In this document: positions 8,201-16,945 of the stretch, in pieces
How the letters are laid out: each line of letters begins with the position of its first letter
Position numbering within the stretch: the first letter of the stretch is position 1
NCBI GenBank assembly: GCA_029260795.1
Contig: JAJDCO010000089.1
Location: forward strand, 1-64,000
Length of the DNA: 64,000 nucleotides
Reading direction: 5' to 3'
Source of the DNA: Planctomycetota bacterium
GTDB lineage: Bacteria > Planctomycetota > OFTM77
Notes under the pieces: model-generated
Seen by the model: the letters and a program-made list of their open reading frames with translations, nothing else
Told to the model about the DNA's origin: nothing
The model's database searches: none
Position numbers and translations under genes: made by a program

Positions 8201-8908
8201 TCATCGAGCTCCGTACGGCTCTTCGCCAGCGACGGTGATCGGTACGCAGAGCTCTAACTCACCACCTTCCGTCGTGCGGATCCTCACGCGAGCCCAGCGC
8301 ACGGGCGACCCCTTCGAACTGACCGTGAAGGGCAGCTCGCCGGTCGGCTCCTTCCTCGGATTCCACGCGAGTGGCACGCTCCCGAAGGAGAGGCCCTCAT
8401 CCGCTTCTAACTCGATCGATGGAGTCCCGGCAGCGCCCGAGGCCGAGAGAACCAGCGCTCCGCTTTCGCCGACTCGAATGCCGGGACGATCGAGCACGGC
8501 TCGCCACTCGCTCCCCATGCTCATCGAGACGGCGGCCACCTGCTCCGGGCCAGAGCAGGAGTACATGGGGGTCGCGTCGATCTCCCGCGCGATTTCGAAC
8601 GCGTCGATACGCGTGGCGTCGTATCGCACCGTGATGGTGCTCGCTGCAACGTCGATTATCGAATCATGGATGCCGCGCAGCCCTTCCAGGACCGCATGTA
8701 CCCGCACGGGGCACCAGGTCGTTCAGTGCAGTCCGGTGACGGGAAGCTTCGCTTCCTGATAGGAGGTCGGAATGACGGGGTCGGCGCCACGGACGATCCA
8801 ATAGCCAGCCGCAAGAAACAGGACCAGTACCCCCGTCACTCGAAAGATCAGCTTCGACGCTTTGGGTCCGCGACGGCGGCGCTGCTCGCTGCGGGCTCGA
8901 ATGGACAT
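8201..8908 (-). CDS. membrane-anchored HMA-like protein with in-frame UGA (candidate selenoprotein)
   Basis: ATG 8908, with AAGAGG a few bases upstream, starts a 235-codon frame interrupted only by UGA at 8723-8725, codon 62. Residues 18-40 form one transmembrane anchor after an Arg-rich start. Residues 55-108 look like a heavy-metal-associated fold: VTGLH-UGA-TTWCPVRVHAVL then VDVAAS-type strands (ITVRYDATRI, FEIAREIDA). The UGA replaces the first Cys of a C-x3-C metal motif whose second Cys is intact. The remaining 125 residues are beta-rich with no motif recognised. Two weak hairpins lie 14 and 34 bases past the UGA. The downstream frame alone has no ribosome site. Selenocysteine insertion is inferred; a nonsense mutation is the alternative. 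MsrA follows in the same orientation. Confidence 0.6.
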
Positions 8909-9011
8909 CGCGGCCTCTTGGCTGGAGTCAGAGTGATCCACAAGCTGAGGAATGAGCTGACGCGGGAATCGAGATAGCCGCGATATCGACCAGCTGCTAG
9001 CCTCGGCCGTC

Positions 9012-9968
9012 ATGAAGCTCTTCGATGGACTCTCGGATCGCGTCCTTCTCTTGGACGGGGGGATGGGCTCGACGATCGAGGACTGCGGCGTCGATGTTCG
9101 CAACGACCTGTGGGGGGCCTACTGTTTCGTGTCGGCCGCCGGACGAGACGTCAATCGCCAGGTGCATGCGAGATTCGTCGCGGCCGGAGCGGATATCCTC
9201 ACCGCCAACACGCACAACGTCACACTCGAGGCCTGTCGGAGCTTCCTGGCTAACAACGAGCCGGTGCTGGATCGAATTCCCCCGGAAATCACGTCACGGT
9301 CCGGTGAGGAAAGAGTCGCCGCGTTTCAGGACTGGCTGCTCGAGCAGGCCATCGCCGATGCCCGCGCGGCATCACCCACAGGCCGTCCGGTGCGGGTGGC
9401 CGGTTGTGTGGGAAGCGTCGAGCCCGAGGGCGCCTACGCCACCGAGAGCGACCTGACACCCGAAGAGGCCGCTCGCCGCCTCGCTCCCGTAGTGCAGGCC
9501 CACCGGCGACTCGGTGTCGACCTCTTCATCTTCGAGACGCTCACGACGCGCGAGGAGATCCAGGGCGTGGCGAGGTTGTCGGAGGAGATGGAGCTCGGCG
9601 GATTTGCAGTCGGTCTCACCTGCGGCGAGGACGGCCGAACGCTTGGAGGCGTGAGCATGGCCGAGTCGGTGGCGATCCTGCGCGACGCCGGACCCGCCAT
9701 CCACTTCGTTCAGTGCACGCCGTTCCAACTCGCGATGGCGGCCCTCGAGCCCCTGGTCGACGCGTTGGCGTCTGACGAGATCACCGGTGTGTATGCCAAC
9801 GATGGTCGTGTCTGGAAGGATCGGCATTGGCACGGCGAGCGGCGCTCGCCCGCAGCCTATTCGGCGGAAGCTCGCCGATGGAGGGACGCCGGGGCGCGCG
9901 TCATCGGTGGCTGCTGCGGGACCGGTCCCGAACACATCGAGGCGCTGCGAGCAGCACTTCTCGCCTGA
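9012..9968 (+). CDS. homocysteine S-methyltransferase family protein
   Basis: A cytoplasmic, zinc-dependent methyltransferase of the BHMT/MmuM/MetH N-terminal family, expected to methylate homocysteine or a related thiol. The 318-residue length fits a single (beta/alpha)8 barrel. The start LLLDGGMGSTIE is the family N-terminal motif. Zinc ligands are visible as Cys in GLTCGEDG and the pair in GGCCGTGPEH near the C-terminus. NTHNVT corresponds to the NTF-type loop. The methyl donor cannot be read from the sequence. The gene diverges from the metal-binding protein with about 100 bases between them. Confidence 0.85.
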   Translation: MKLFDGLSDRVLLLDGGMGSTIEDCGVDVRNDLWGAYCFVSAAGRDVNRQVHARFVAAGADILTANTHNVTLEACRSFLANNEPVLDRIPPEITSRSGEERVAAFQDWLLEQAIADARAASPTGRPVRVAGCVGSVEPEGAYATESDLTPEEAARRLAPVVQAHRRLGVDLFIFETLTTREEIQGVARLSEEMELGGFAVGLTCGEDGRTLGGVSMAESVAILRDAGPAIHFVQCTPFQLAMAALEPLVDALASDEITGVYANDGRVWKDRHWHGERRSPAAYSAEARRWRDAGARVIGGCCGTGPEHIEALRAALLA

Positions 9969-10135
9969 TCGGTTCTGAAACCGTCTTTCCGCGCCGATCC
10001 GCGAACGCAGCACGGACGCTGTGACTGGCCAGGCCGTTTCGGAGGCCAGGCTTCAGCCTCCACCGCGACGAGCGGAGGCGTCAGTCCCGCGAGCTCGCCT
10101 CGGCTCGCCCCGAGGCGCTGCCTTCGTCGGATGAG

Positions 10136-11797
10136 ATGGTCCATGAGGTCGAGCTGCGCCGAGATCTCCTCACCCAGGTCCTCCGGCTCGACGAGCCATA
10201 CCGTTCGACTATGATCCTGCGGTACTTCAAGGAGATGCCGCCTCGCGAGATCGCCTCGCGGCAGGGCATTCCCGTCGCGACGGTGGAGACTCGACTCCAT
10301 CGAGCGCTGGCTCGCATGCGTCAGCGTCTCGACGCGAAGCACCGAGGCAATCGCGCCGCCTGGTGCCTGCCTTTGCTGCCCTTGGCCGACCCCGAGCACC
10401 AGGCCGGACCCACACTCGGGCTCGCCAAGATGGGGGCTCTTTCAACGACGCTGGGGATACTCGCGATGTCCATGAAAGCCAAGCTCGGTGTCACGGCCGC
10501 TCTGGTCGTTGTCACGGCTCTGTTCTTCTGGCAAGGGTCGGATGCGAACGAGGAGCCGGCGCTCAACACCGCCCCTTCGATTGTCGCCGCTCGCGACGAT
10601 ATCGTGGTCTTGCTTCCCGAAGAGTCCGTCGTCGCCGCCGAACGACTCGAGGAAGAAGCTGCCCCGATGGAGACGGGGACGGAGACAGTCGCGCCTCCGA
10701 TGGAAGCCGAGACGCCCATCGCGGAAGGTCTCTTGCGACTCCTTCACGAAGACGGACGCACGGACGAGACCCTCGACGGCGAAGTGGAGCTCGTGGTGTG
10801 GACCGGGACGGCCGGTGAGCATCAAGCGCATCCGGTGGTGGCGGGGCGATTCCGGTTCGAGGTGGAGCCGAGCACCGAGCTGGAGGTTCACCGAGTCACT
10901 CTGGACGGTGTCAGCGCGATGCCGATCGAGTCGGGCGTTCGCCATGCCATCGAGGACGGCCTGTTCGTCATCGAGGTGCGCCGCCCGGCGCTCACGGTCC
11001 TCGTGGTCACCGACGCGACCGAGGGTCTGCACCTCGACCACGTCTCGGTGATCGTCGAGCCGATGCAGCTGTTCGGCATGGGATCATCCGCTGCGGCCTA
11101 CCCGGGCGGGCGCGGAGCGCGCGAGACGATCGTCACCGACGCGACCTCACCAATACCCGTCCTGCCGGCCAGTGATCTGGCAAGTCGCGCCGGAGTCGTC
11201 CTGCACGTCGGGGCAGCGGGGTACACGTGGAACCGCGTGGTCGTCGACTTCTCCTCGGGTGGCGAGCGCATCGTCCGCCTCGAGCGCGGCTCGAGCGTCG
11301 ACGTCTTCCTCGAAGGCGCCGCGGTGCCATTCGATGCGCGGTTGCGCCTTCGGTTGGGCGAGCAAGAAGGACCGCCCGACCTCGAGCGTCGCGTCGAAGA
11401 CGAGACCGCTATCGCCCTCGAGGGTTTGCGGAGCGGCGAGCATACGGTGCAGATCGATCTGGGCGACTGGTGGGACAGCCCGACGGTCCTGGCGCAGGAG
11501 ACGTTCACGGCCTCACCCGATGAGCGCGCGCGCGTCGTCCTCTTCGACGATCCGACGCTTGTACTCAAGAGAGAAACGACGCCTCTTTGCGATTGGCGTC
11601 ACCTCGGGATCAGGGTTGCCGGGCCGAGAAGAACTCGACGATCTAATCTTCGCCAATGTCTGGGTATCCACCACCAGTGTGCCTCCCCGCCCTCCACACT
11701 AATCTACCTACCGGTTTGTGTCCCACCATTATTGACACAGAGGGAGATGATCAACCGCGAGCCGGTCCTGCACGTCGTCCAGCTCGAAAAGGAGTGA
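10136..11797 (+). CDS. ECF sigma region-4 fused to transmembrane and beta-rich envelope region; 5'-truncated, possibly pseudogene
   Basis: Residues 1-70 are sigma-70 region 4: LDEPYRSTMILRYFKEMPPREIA then a VATVETRLHRALARMRQRL helix-turn-helix. One transmembrane helix follows near residues 118-134 (LGVTAALVVVTALFFW), then an acidic linker and about 300 residues of beta-rich repeats like regulatory-domain sandwiches. The same frame is open upstream to 10025 and looks sigma-like from about 10070, but sigma region 2, needed for -10 recognition, is absent. After about 11590 the frame loses the beta pattern (PLCDWRHLG onward), suggesting a 3' frameshift. Sigma plus membrane plus extracytoplasmic repeats is a layout known in planctomycetes. 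As it stands it cannot be a complete sigma factor. Confidence 0.6.
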   Translation: MVHEVELRRDLLTQVLRLDEPYRSTMILRYFKEMPPREIASRQGIPVATVETRLHRALARMRQRLDAKHRGNRAAWCLPLLPLADPEHQAGPTLGLAKMGALSTTLGILAMSMKAKLGVTAALVVVTALFFWQGSDANEEPALNTAPSIVAARDDIVVLLPEESVVAAERLEEEAAPMETGTETVAPPMEAETPIAEGLLRLLHEDGRTDETLDGEVELVVWTGTAGEHQAHPVVAGRFRFEVEPSTELEVHRVTLDGVSAMPIESGVRHAIEDGLFVIEVRRPALTVLVVTDATEGLHLDHVSVIVEPMQLFGMGSSAAAYPGGRGARETIVTDATSPIPVLPASDLASRAGVVLHVGAAGYTWNRVVVDFSSGGERIVRLERGSSVDVFLEGAAVPFDARLRLRLGEQEGPPDLERRVEDETAIALEGLRSGEHTVQIDLGDWWDSPTVLAQETFTASPDERARVVLFDDPTLVLKRETTPLCDWRHLGIRVAGPRRTRRSNLRQCLGIHHQCASPPSTLIYLPVCVPPLLTQREMINREPVLHVVQLEKE

Positions 11798-11818
11798 GGG
11801 AGCAGCAAGCCTCCCCAG

Positions 11819-11988
11819 GAACCACACGCGCAGCAAGTGGAACAAACGTTCGAAAGCCCAAGGAGCATCCCGCCATCGGCACACCGCGGCCAACGCCCAA
11901 GTGTCAATGAAGCCAAAAGAACCGCGCGCGAAGCAAGCGGCACAAACGTTCGAACGCCCAAGGAACATCCCGCCGTACGCACACCGCG
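11819..11988 (+). repeat. two direct repeats (R4 type), period 100
   Basis: Unit one 11819-11887 and unit two 11919-11988 share GAACC-CGCGC-AGCAAG, ACAAACGTTCGAA, GCCCAAGGA and CATCCCGCC, and both end with ACACCGCG. The GCGCG-AGCAAGC start matches the pair at 3714-3876. They lie between the broken sigma-fusion gene and the broken CHAT gene. Confidence 0.75.
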
Positions 11989-12021
11989 CGCGCTCGGTTC
12001 GAAGAGACGGAGGCGGTTCGT

Positions 12022-12605
12022 TTGCTCCCGGACTTGGACGCCAGAAAGATCGCGCAACGACTGGCCGATGGCGAAGCCGCCGTCGCCACCTGGCGCTACG
12101 ATCGCTGGACGATCGATCCCGAGAGCAACGTACAGACGACGACCCCGAGCTACCTCGCCTGGGTGCTCCGCCCCGATGGCGAGTTCCGACGAGTGGAGCT
12201 CGGTCCGGCGGCCGCCATCGAGGACGCGATCGAAGCGTGGCGCAGAGCGCTGGGTGCACCGACGCGCGGCATCAGGACGAGGAGCTCTCGAGCGTGGATC
12301 CGGGCCAGATCGTTCGCCAGCTTCTCTTCGATCCGCTGATGGAGGAGATCGGTGACGCGCACCGGCTCTGGCTCGCTCCGGCGGAGGCAGTGCACCTCGT
12401 GCCCTTCGAAGCGCTACCGGTCGAAGGCGGCGGCGGCGGCGGCGACCGCTTCGAGATCGTGCAGCTCGGGGCCCTAGAGGAGCCGAAGGCGAAGGCGCTC
12501 TGGAATGCGAAGCAGGCGCTCCGCGAGCAGCTCGACCGTGAAGGCAACCCCATTTACTCAATCCGCGATTAGGCCGGCTGGGTGCTCAGCGGCGAACCGG
12601 ATTGA
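12022..12605 (+). pseudogene. CHAT-domain protein pseudogene
   Basis: The plus strand carries the C-terminal CHAT (caspase-like) domain of a TPR-CHAT protein in pieces. Frame one (12022 to about 12270) reads LPDLDARKIAQRLADGEAAV, YLAWVLRPDGEF and IEDAIEAWRRALGAP. A frameshift near 12270 moves the match to the next frame (RQLLFDPLMEEIGDAHRLWL, HLVPFEALPVEG). The central catalytic stretch is then missing, with an abrupt join to the C-terminal tail KALWNAKQALRE. The tail ends at TAG 12570-12572, after which AGWVLSGEPD and TGA 12603-12605 continue in frame, as if a Trp codon TGG had become TAG. The upstream TPR part is absent. It is not expected to function. Confidence 0.7.
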
Positions 12606-12609
12606 TCCG

Positions 12610-12822
12610 GTGCGGGCGGGCCGCCCGCGCTCCCAGGGAAGACGCCCGCGACCGATCCGCCGCAGGGTCTTTCGACGATGATCGAGCGGCGGTTGCTCGG
12701 CCTGAGGGGCCTGGCCTGAAGGGCCGACATCATCCAGCCCCAGGCCAGGACGGGCGAAGCCCGGCCGCAGCCTGGGGTCACTGACGCCCGGAAAAGAGCC
12801 GGCGGGCCGCCCGCGTTCAGAG
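12610..12822 (+). repeat. composite repeat: R2 hairpin, R1 copy B, R2 hairpin
   Basis: GCGGGCGGGCCGCCCGC with CTCCCAGGGAAGAC follows at 12612-12642 (R2). Then comes GGGTCTTTCGACGATGATCG at 12665-12684, R1 copy B at 12691-12780 with an internal second CGGCCTGA-type dyad, and another R2 hairpin at 12800-12818. The order dyad, R1, GACGC-CGGA, R2 is the same as at 21345-21496, so the whole block of about 150 bases behaves as one element. The rest of the gap, 12823-13072, shows no gene. Confidence 0.8.
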
Positions 12823-13072
12823 CAGCGCCGCGTTGTTTCCCCCCTGACCCTTCGCATAGGCTGGACGATCAGAGAAAGAGCCCTTCGACATCTCCAATTC
12901 ACCGAGACCCTTCGGCATGCTCCGACGTCAGCGGCCGGGTCGTCCACCCGATCCTCGGCTGAGCGACCGTCTTGGGCACGCGCTGATAGGACTGTCGCGG
13001 CCAAGGAGCCACGGCTCGGCGACCGGCCCTTCTCTCGTCATTCGAGGGAGAGGTGGCATCCCCCCCGAGATG

Positions 13073-14656
13073 TCACTCCCAGACGCCTTTGTCGATCAGG
13101 TCAGCGAGCACGCCGCAGGTCGGGTCGTCCTGGAGGCCGAACATCACGAGCGGGACTCCGCGCTGAGCCTTGAGGATCTCGGCGTTCTCAGCGATCCATT
13201 TGGCGTCACTTCCGATCTGCCGGGTCAGGAGCACGACGAGTTGGTCCGGGTAGCGGAGGGCGTCTTCGACCTTCCTTGTCACACGAAACCCATGACCGGG
13301 CCATTTGGCGAGCAGCTCTTGGATCGTGGTTTTTTGGGTGACCTTGTCGTGCTGGATCAGGGTGAACACGGGCAGAACCGGATCGGGCGGATACTCGTCG
13401 ACGGGAACCGGTCCCTGGCCCGGGATGATGATGATCCCACCGCCGCCCGTCGAGACGCCAACCAGGATCCTGGCCACGAGCTCGAACTGGAAGGAGACGG
13501 CTCGCCACATCGGAACGTCTTGGTAGAGCCAGGCCGCTCGGTCGGGCTCCGTCGCGACGATCATGAGATCGTGGGTGATCGCCACCGACTCACCGAAGGC
13601 GTCGTAGATGCCGTAGCCTTCGGGGTCCGTGAAAACCTGCGATTCCATCCAAGCACCGTTGCCTCGAAGGAAGAGATGCACGGCGCCGGGCTCGTAGTCA
13701 CCGAGAAGCTCACTGTGGATCGCTCCCACCAACAGGCGATCTCCGGACAAGGCCACCGAGTGGCCGAACCAGCTGTCCGGTGTCTCGTTGGTGGCGACGA
13801 CCTTCTGCTCGAGGACCCAGCTGCCATTCGGACGCGCGTACAGGTACACCGCGCCCTCGGTCTCACCAGCGACCAGAGCCGTTCGGGCGCCGACCGCGAG
13901 ACGAGCACCGTCGAGATCCACGGCGAGTCCGAAATTCGAGTAGCCGGGCGAGTCAGTCGCTTTCAAGGTCTGGACGCGGTCCCACGACCGCCCATCGAAC
14001 TGGTAGATGTGCACGGCGCCCAGGAGATCGCCCTTGCGGTTGGCGGAATAGATGGAGCCGATGACTGCGATCGCCCCTTCGACGTCGCAGCTTCGGATCG
14101 TCTGGACGTTCGTCGCCTCGGGCACCGAGAGCCGATGCCGCCACTTCCCGGCGATCCGCTCGAAGAAGTCCGTTTGCGTGAGCGACGCGACGACCAGATG
14201 ATTGCCGTCGAGGGCGACGTCGTAGCCAAAGTCGAACTGGTAGAAGTCCTCCTGGAAGTAGTCGGCCCCATACAGAACGGCCTCCTTCACCCAGTCCTCT
14301 CCCTGTCTCTGGTAGAGGTACACGGCGCCGTGATCCCCTTCCCACATCGACCCGATCGCAAGCTGATCACCGTCGAGAGAGACCGCATTACCAAACCCGT
14401 CTCCCGCGCCGGCGTCCGGTGAGATCTCGATCGGGTCTTCCCAACCTCGAGCCTTTTCAAAGACGAAGCACCGCCCCGGTTGCGAGAAGCCGCGAGCACC
14501 GATGACGGCCCGCTCGCCGTCCATGTCGACAGAGCTACCGTATTGAGCCGAGCTCGACAGGCCACTCGGCACCACGAGCTCTTTGGGAGCCTGCGCCAAG
14601 GTGAGCGAGGCGAATGAGAGTAGGAGAAGAAGGGGAGAGAGCATGCGAGCCAACAT
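13073..14656 (-). CDS. secreted FG-GAP-type beta-propeller protein
   Basis: A 527-residue exported protein. The signal peptide is MLARMLSPLLLLLSFASLTLAQA. Residues 35-390 hold repeated units of the form GxSVDLDGDRLAVGA followed by GAVYLYxR and a Trp-containing strand, the integrin-alpha/FG-GAP pattern of a beta-propeller. At least six units can be counted. A hydrophobic Gly/Ile/Pro stretch (TGGGGIIIIPGQGPVP) near residue 410 joins a distinct C-terminal domain of about 110 residues that looks like an alpha/beta fold (VPLVMFGLQDDPTCGVLADL). No enzyme motif was recognised. It is monocistronic, facing away from the small monooxygenase gene. Confidence 0.78.
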   Translation of the reverse strand: MLARMLSPLLLLLSFASLTLAQAPKELVVPSGLSSSAQYGSSVDMDGERAVIGARGFSQPGRCFVFEKARGWEDPIEISPDAGAGDGFGNAVSLDGDQLAIGSMWEGDHGAVYLYQRQGEDWVKEAVLYGADYFQEDFYQFDFGYDVALDGNHLVVASLTQTDFFERIAGKWRHRLSVPEATNVQTIRSCDVEGAIAVIGSIYSANRKGDLLGAVHIYQFDGRSWDRVQTLKATDSPGYSNFGLAVDLDGARLAVGARTALVAGETEGAVYLYARPNGSWVLEQKVVATNETPDSWFGHSVALSGDRLLVGAIHSELLGDYEPGAVHLFLRGNGAWMESQVFTDPEGYGIYDAFGESVAITHDLMIVATEPDRAAWLYQDVPMWRAVSFQFELVARILVGVSTGGGGIIIIPGQGPVPVDEYPPDPVLPVFTLIQHDKVTQKTTIQELLAKWPGHGFRVTRKVEDALRYPDQLVVLLTRQIGSDAKWIAENAEILKAQRGVPLVMFGLQDDPTCGVLADLIDKGVWE

Positions 14657-14901
14657 GGCGAGGCCTCCACGGGTACGAGATTAGGTTTGACTCGTAATCC
14701 GCGGCGAGCGTGGCGTGTCACACACTCTTCAAGAAAGAGATTCCGCATCTCGATGAAACGACCAGGCTCCCGAGCTGAGATGCCTGGCGCAGCGACGAGC
14801 GGCTTTGACCGGGCGCGCCTCACCCGGGGTTGACGAACGACTCCACTCTCTACAAAAAGGTGACGGACTCAGACGGCCCACAGCTACTCGAGAGGACGAA
14901 C

Positions 14902-15207
14902 ATGACGACCGACACCCCAACCCTCACCATCGTGGCCAAGATGAAGGCAGCACCCGGCAAAGCCGACGCACTCGGGAAGGCGATGCGCACTCTGGTCACC
15001 GAGACGAGGCAGGAGGCCGGATGCATCCACTACGATCTCTTCCGCGGAACCGAGGATGATCACACATTCGTGTTCGTCGAGGCGTGGGAGTCGAAGGCGC
15101 ACTGGGAAGTACACCGCACCGGAGAGGCCATGCGTGCCTACAAGGAACGCATCAGCTCGGAGATGATCGTAGAGCGCGATGTGATGCAGCTGCACCCGGT
15201 GGATTGA
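14902..15207 (+). CDS. ABM-family small monooxygenase-like protein
   Basis: A 101-residue protein of the antibiotic-biosynthesis-monooxygenase (dimeric alpha/beta ferredoxin-like) fold. It has the family pattern: LTIVAKMKAAPGKADALGKA, then TRQEAGCIHYDLFRG, FVFVEAWESKAHWEVHRTG and AMRAYKER. Members include cofactor-free quinone-forming monooxygenases, heme-degrading enzymes and autoinducer-2 processing proteins, and sequence alone does not separate these. ATG 14902 is preceded by GAGAGGA at 14890-14896 and gives the usual length. Longer in-frame starts at 14830 have no ribosome site. No partner gene is adjacent. Confidence 0.82.
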   Translation: MTTDTPTLTIVAKMKAAPGKADALGKAMRTLVTETRQEAGCIHYDLFRGTEDDHTFVFVEAWESKAHWEVHRTGEAMRAYKERISSEMIVERDVMQLHPVD

Positions 15208-15219
15208 TGCGGGCGCACT

Positions 15220-15335
15220 GGAGTGCGTCCGCGCAGCGCAGCCGACGACGTCTCCCGAAACTCAAAGAGGTCGTCGCGGCGAAGCGGAGCTGACGCACGG
15301 GACATGAGCGGGCGAGCCGCCCGCGCTCCCAGGCA
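15220..15335 (+). repeat. R3 unit and R2 hairpin between genes
   Basis: GGAGTGCGTCCGCGCAGCGC at 15220-15239 matches the unit at 3660 and those inside the kinase remnant near 35401 and 35588. It is followed by GCGGGCGAGCCGCCCGC at 15308-15324 with CTCCCAGG to 15332 (R2). The remaining part of the 357-base gap before the beta-helix gene carries no recognisable gene. Confidence 0.65.
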
Positions 15336-15564
15336 CGACGGACGAAGCCCTTCGCCTTGCGATCCCGATTGCGAATCGACAGCAGAGCCGGGCCCCCAAT
15401 TGGTGTGAGCCCTCTGCGGACCTTTTTTGGGGCATTCCCTTCGGGTGAGGTCCGTCATCGATCGAGGTTTGCTCGCCGATACAGGCCATCGAATCGGACG
15501 CACCCGGCGCCTTCAGTCTGCGCGTGTGTGATCGGCGAGCCGTCGTATCACGAAGGACAATCGC

Positions 15565-16875
15565 ATGTTCCCTCTCAATCGGCTCCTGAGCACTCCGGTC
15601 TCCCTTCTCATCGCCGCCACCTTGATACAGACGATCTACGTCGATGGCAGCAACCCGGGCTGTCCCGGCAGTGGCACGCCGGCCGACCCCTACGGCACGA
15701 TCCAGGCGGCGATCGCGGCTTCGGTCAATGGAGACACGATCGAGGTGGCGCCGGGAACCTACGTCGAGAATCTGAACCTGTCGGGTAAGTCGATCACCAT
15801 CGAGAGTCAAGACGGAGCCCGGGTCACGATCATCGATGGCGGCGCGGCCGGCTCGGTCGTCACGGCCGTCGAGAGCGAGACCTTCTCTCTCGAGGGACTC
15901 ACACTGCGCAATGGCGCGGCGCTGAGTGGCGGTGGCGTGTACTGCTCACCGTGCACCCTGACTCTCACGAACAGCACGGACAGCACGATCGCGGGAAACT
16001 CGGCCTCGAGCTACGGCGGAGGCATCTCCGCCTATGGCAGTACCGCGACGATCTCGAACGGAACGATCATTGGAAACACGACCTTCTCCTACGGAGGGGG
16101 TCTCTCGAACTACGGCGGCTCGATGACGATCACGCACTGCACGATCAGCGCGAACTCAGCGGGCTCCGCTGGCGGCAGCTACACCACTCCGTTCAGCCCG
16201 ACCACCATCACGAGCTCCATCTTCTGGGGCAATACGCCCAATGAGATCGCTGGCGCGACCGTGACCTTCACGGACATCCAAGGCGGCCATCCCGGCACGG
16301 GGAACATCAGTCTTGATCCGCAGTTCCTGAGCGCCGCGGACAGCGACTTTCGCCTCGCATGTGATTCGCCTTGCCTCGACGCGGGCGACCCGACCATCGG
16401 CCTGCCAACCACCGACTTCGAGGGCGACGGTCGAGTCGTCGACGGGGACTCCGATGGCACCGCGACTCCCGACATGGGATCGGACGAGCTCGATGTGCTG
16501 TGGAGCTTCAATGGCCCCCCGATCGTCGGGAGCTCCGTGAGCTTCACGATCCAGTCTCCCCCGGCGGAAGTCGGCAATGTCGGGCTGATCTTCGTCAGCC
16601 TCGGAGACGGTGCGGCCTCGGGCGGCGTCAAGGTGCCGGCGAGCGGTGGGCAACGTCTGTACCTCGACCTGGGTTTCCTCTTCGGTCTGTGGTCGGGTCT
16701 GCCGACCACAGACCGACAAGCCACCCTCAGTGCCTGTCCCGGCTCCACGACCGTCCCGGTGACGATTCCCTCCGGAGCGAACGTCGGTCTGCGCATCTTC
16801 TACGCGGGCTTCACGGTCGACGGCTTCGGGGCCGTTCCCTCCGTCACGCCGACTCACTCGTTCGTCACGCAGTGA
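15565..16875 (+). CDS. secreted right-handed beta-helix protein with choice-of-anchor-Q-like segment
   Basis: A 436-residue exported protein. After a short signal segment it opens TIYVDGSNPGCPGSGTPADP and GTIQAAIAAS, the usual start of secreted parallel beta-helix proteins. Residues 70-250 are short Gly/Asn/Thr-rich coils (SSYGGGISAYGS, FSYGGGLSNYGG). Next comes the segment DSPCLDAGDP...PDMGSDE, which resembles the choice-of-anchor Q region. The last 120 residues are a beta domain ending HSFVTQ, like the end of the propeller protein at 4169-5827. Two Cys pairs (NPGCPG, CSPC) may form disulfides. Polysaccharide binding or lysis is possible for the fold, but no catalytic residues can be assigned. 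Confidence 0.8.
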   Translation: MFPLNRLLSTPVSLLIAATLIQTIYVDGSNPGCPGSGTPADPYGTIQAAIAASVNGDTIEVAPGTYVENLNLSGKSITIESQDGARVTIIDGGAAGSVVTAVESETFSLEGLTLRNGAALSGGGVYCSPCTLTLTNSTDSTIAGNSASSYGGGISAYGSTATISNGTIIGNTTFSYGGGLSNYGGSMTITHCTISANSAGSAGGSYTTPFSPTTITSSIFWGNTPNEIAGATVTFTDIQGGHPGTGNISLDPQFLSAADSDFRLACDSPCLDAGDPTIGLPTTDFEGDGRVVDGDSDGTATPDMGSDELDVLWSFNGPPIVGSSVSFTIQSPPAEVGNVGLIFVSLGDGAASGGVKVPASGGQRLYLDLGFLFGLWSGLPTTDRQATLSACPGSTTVPVTIPSGANVGLRIFYAGFTVDGFGAVPSVTPTHSFVTQ

Positions 16876-16945
16876 GGGGCTGAGCGGACTGGGGGGAGCG
16901 CCGGCGCCGAAGAGCCTCGCCGCTCGCCGAAGGCCCCCCCCGGTT

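Noticed and set aside
12917..14422. 501-codon plus-strand frame opposite the FG-GAP protein
   Set aside because: No family match and biased composition; the minus strand has a signal peptide and clear repeats.
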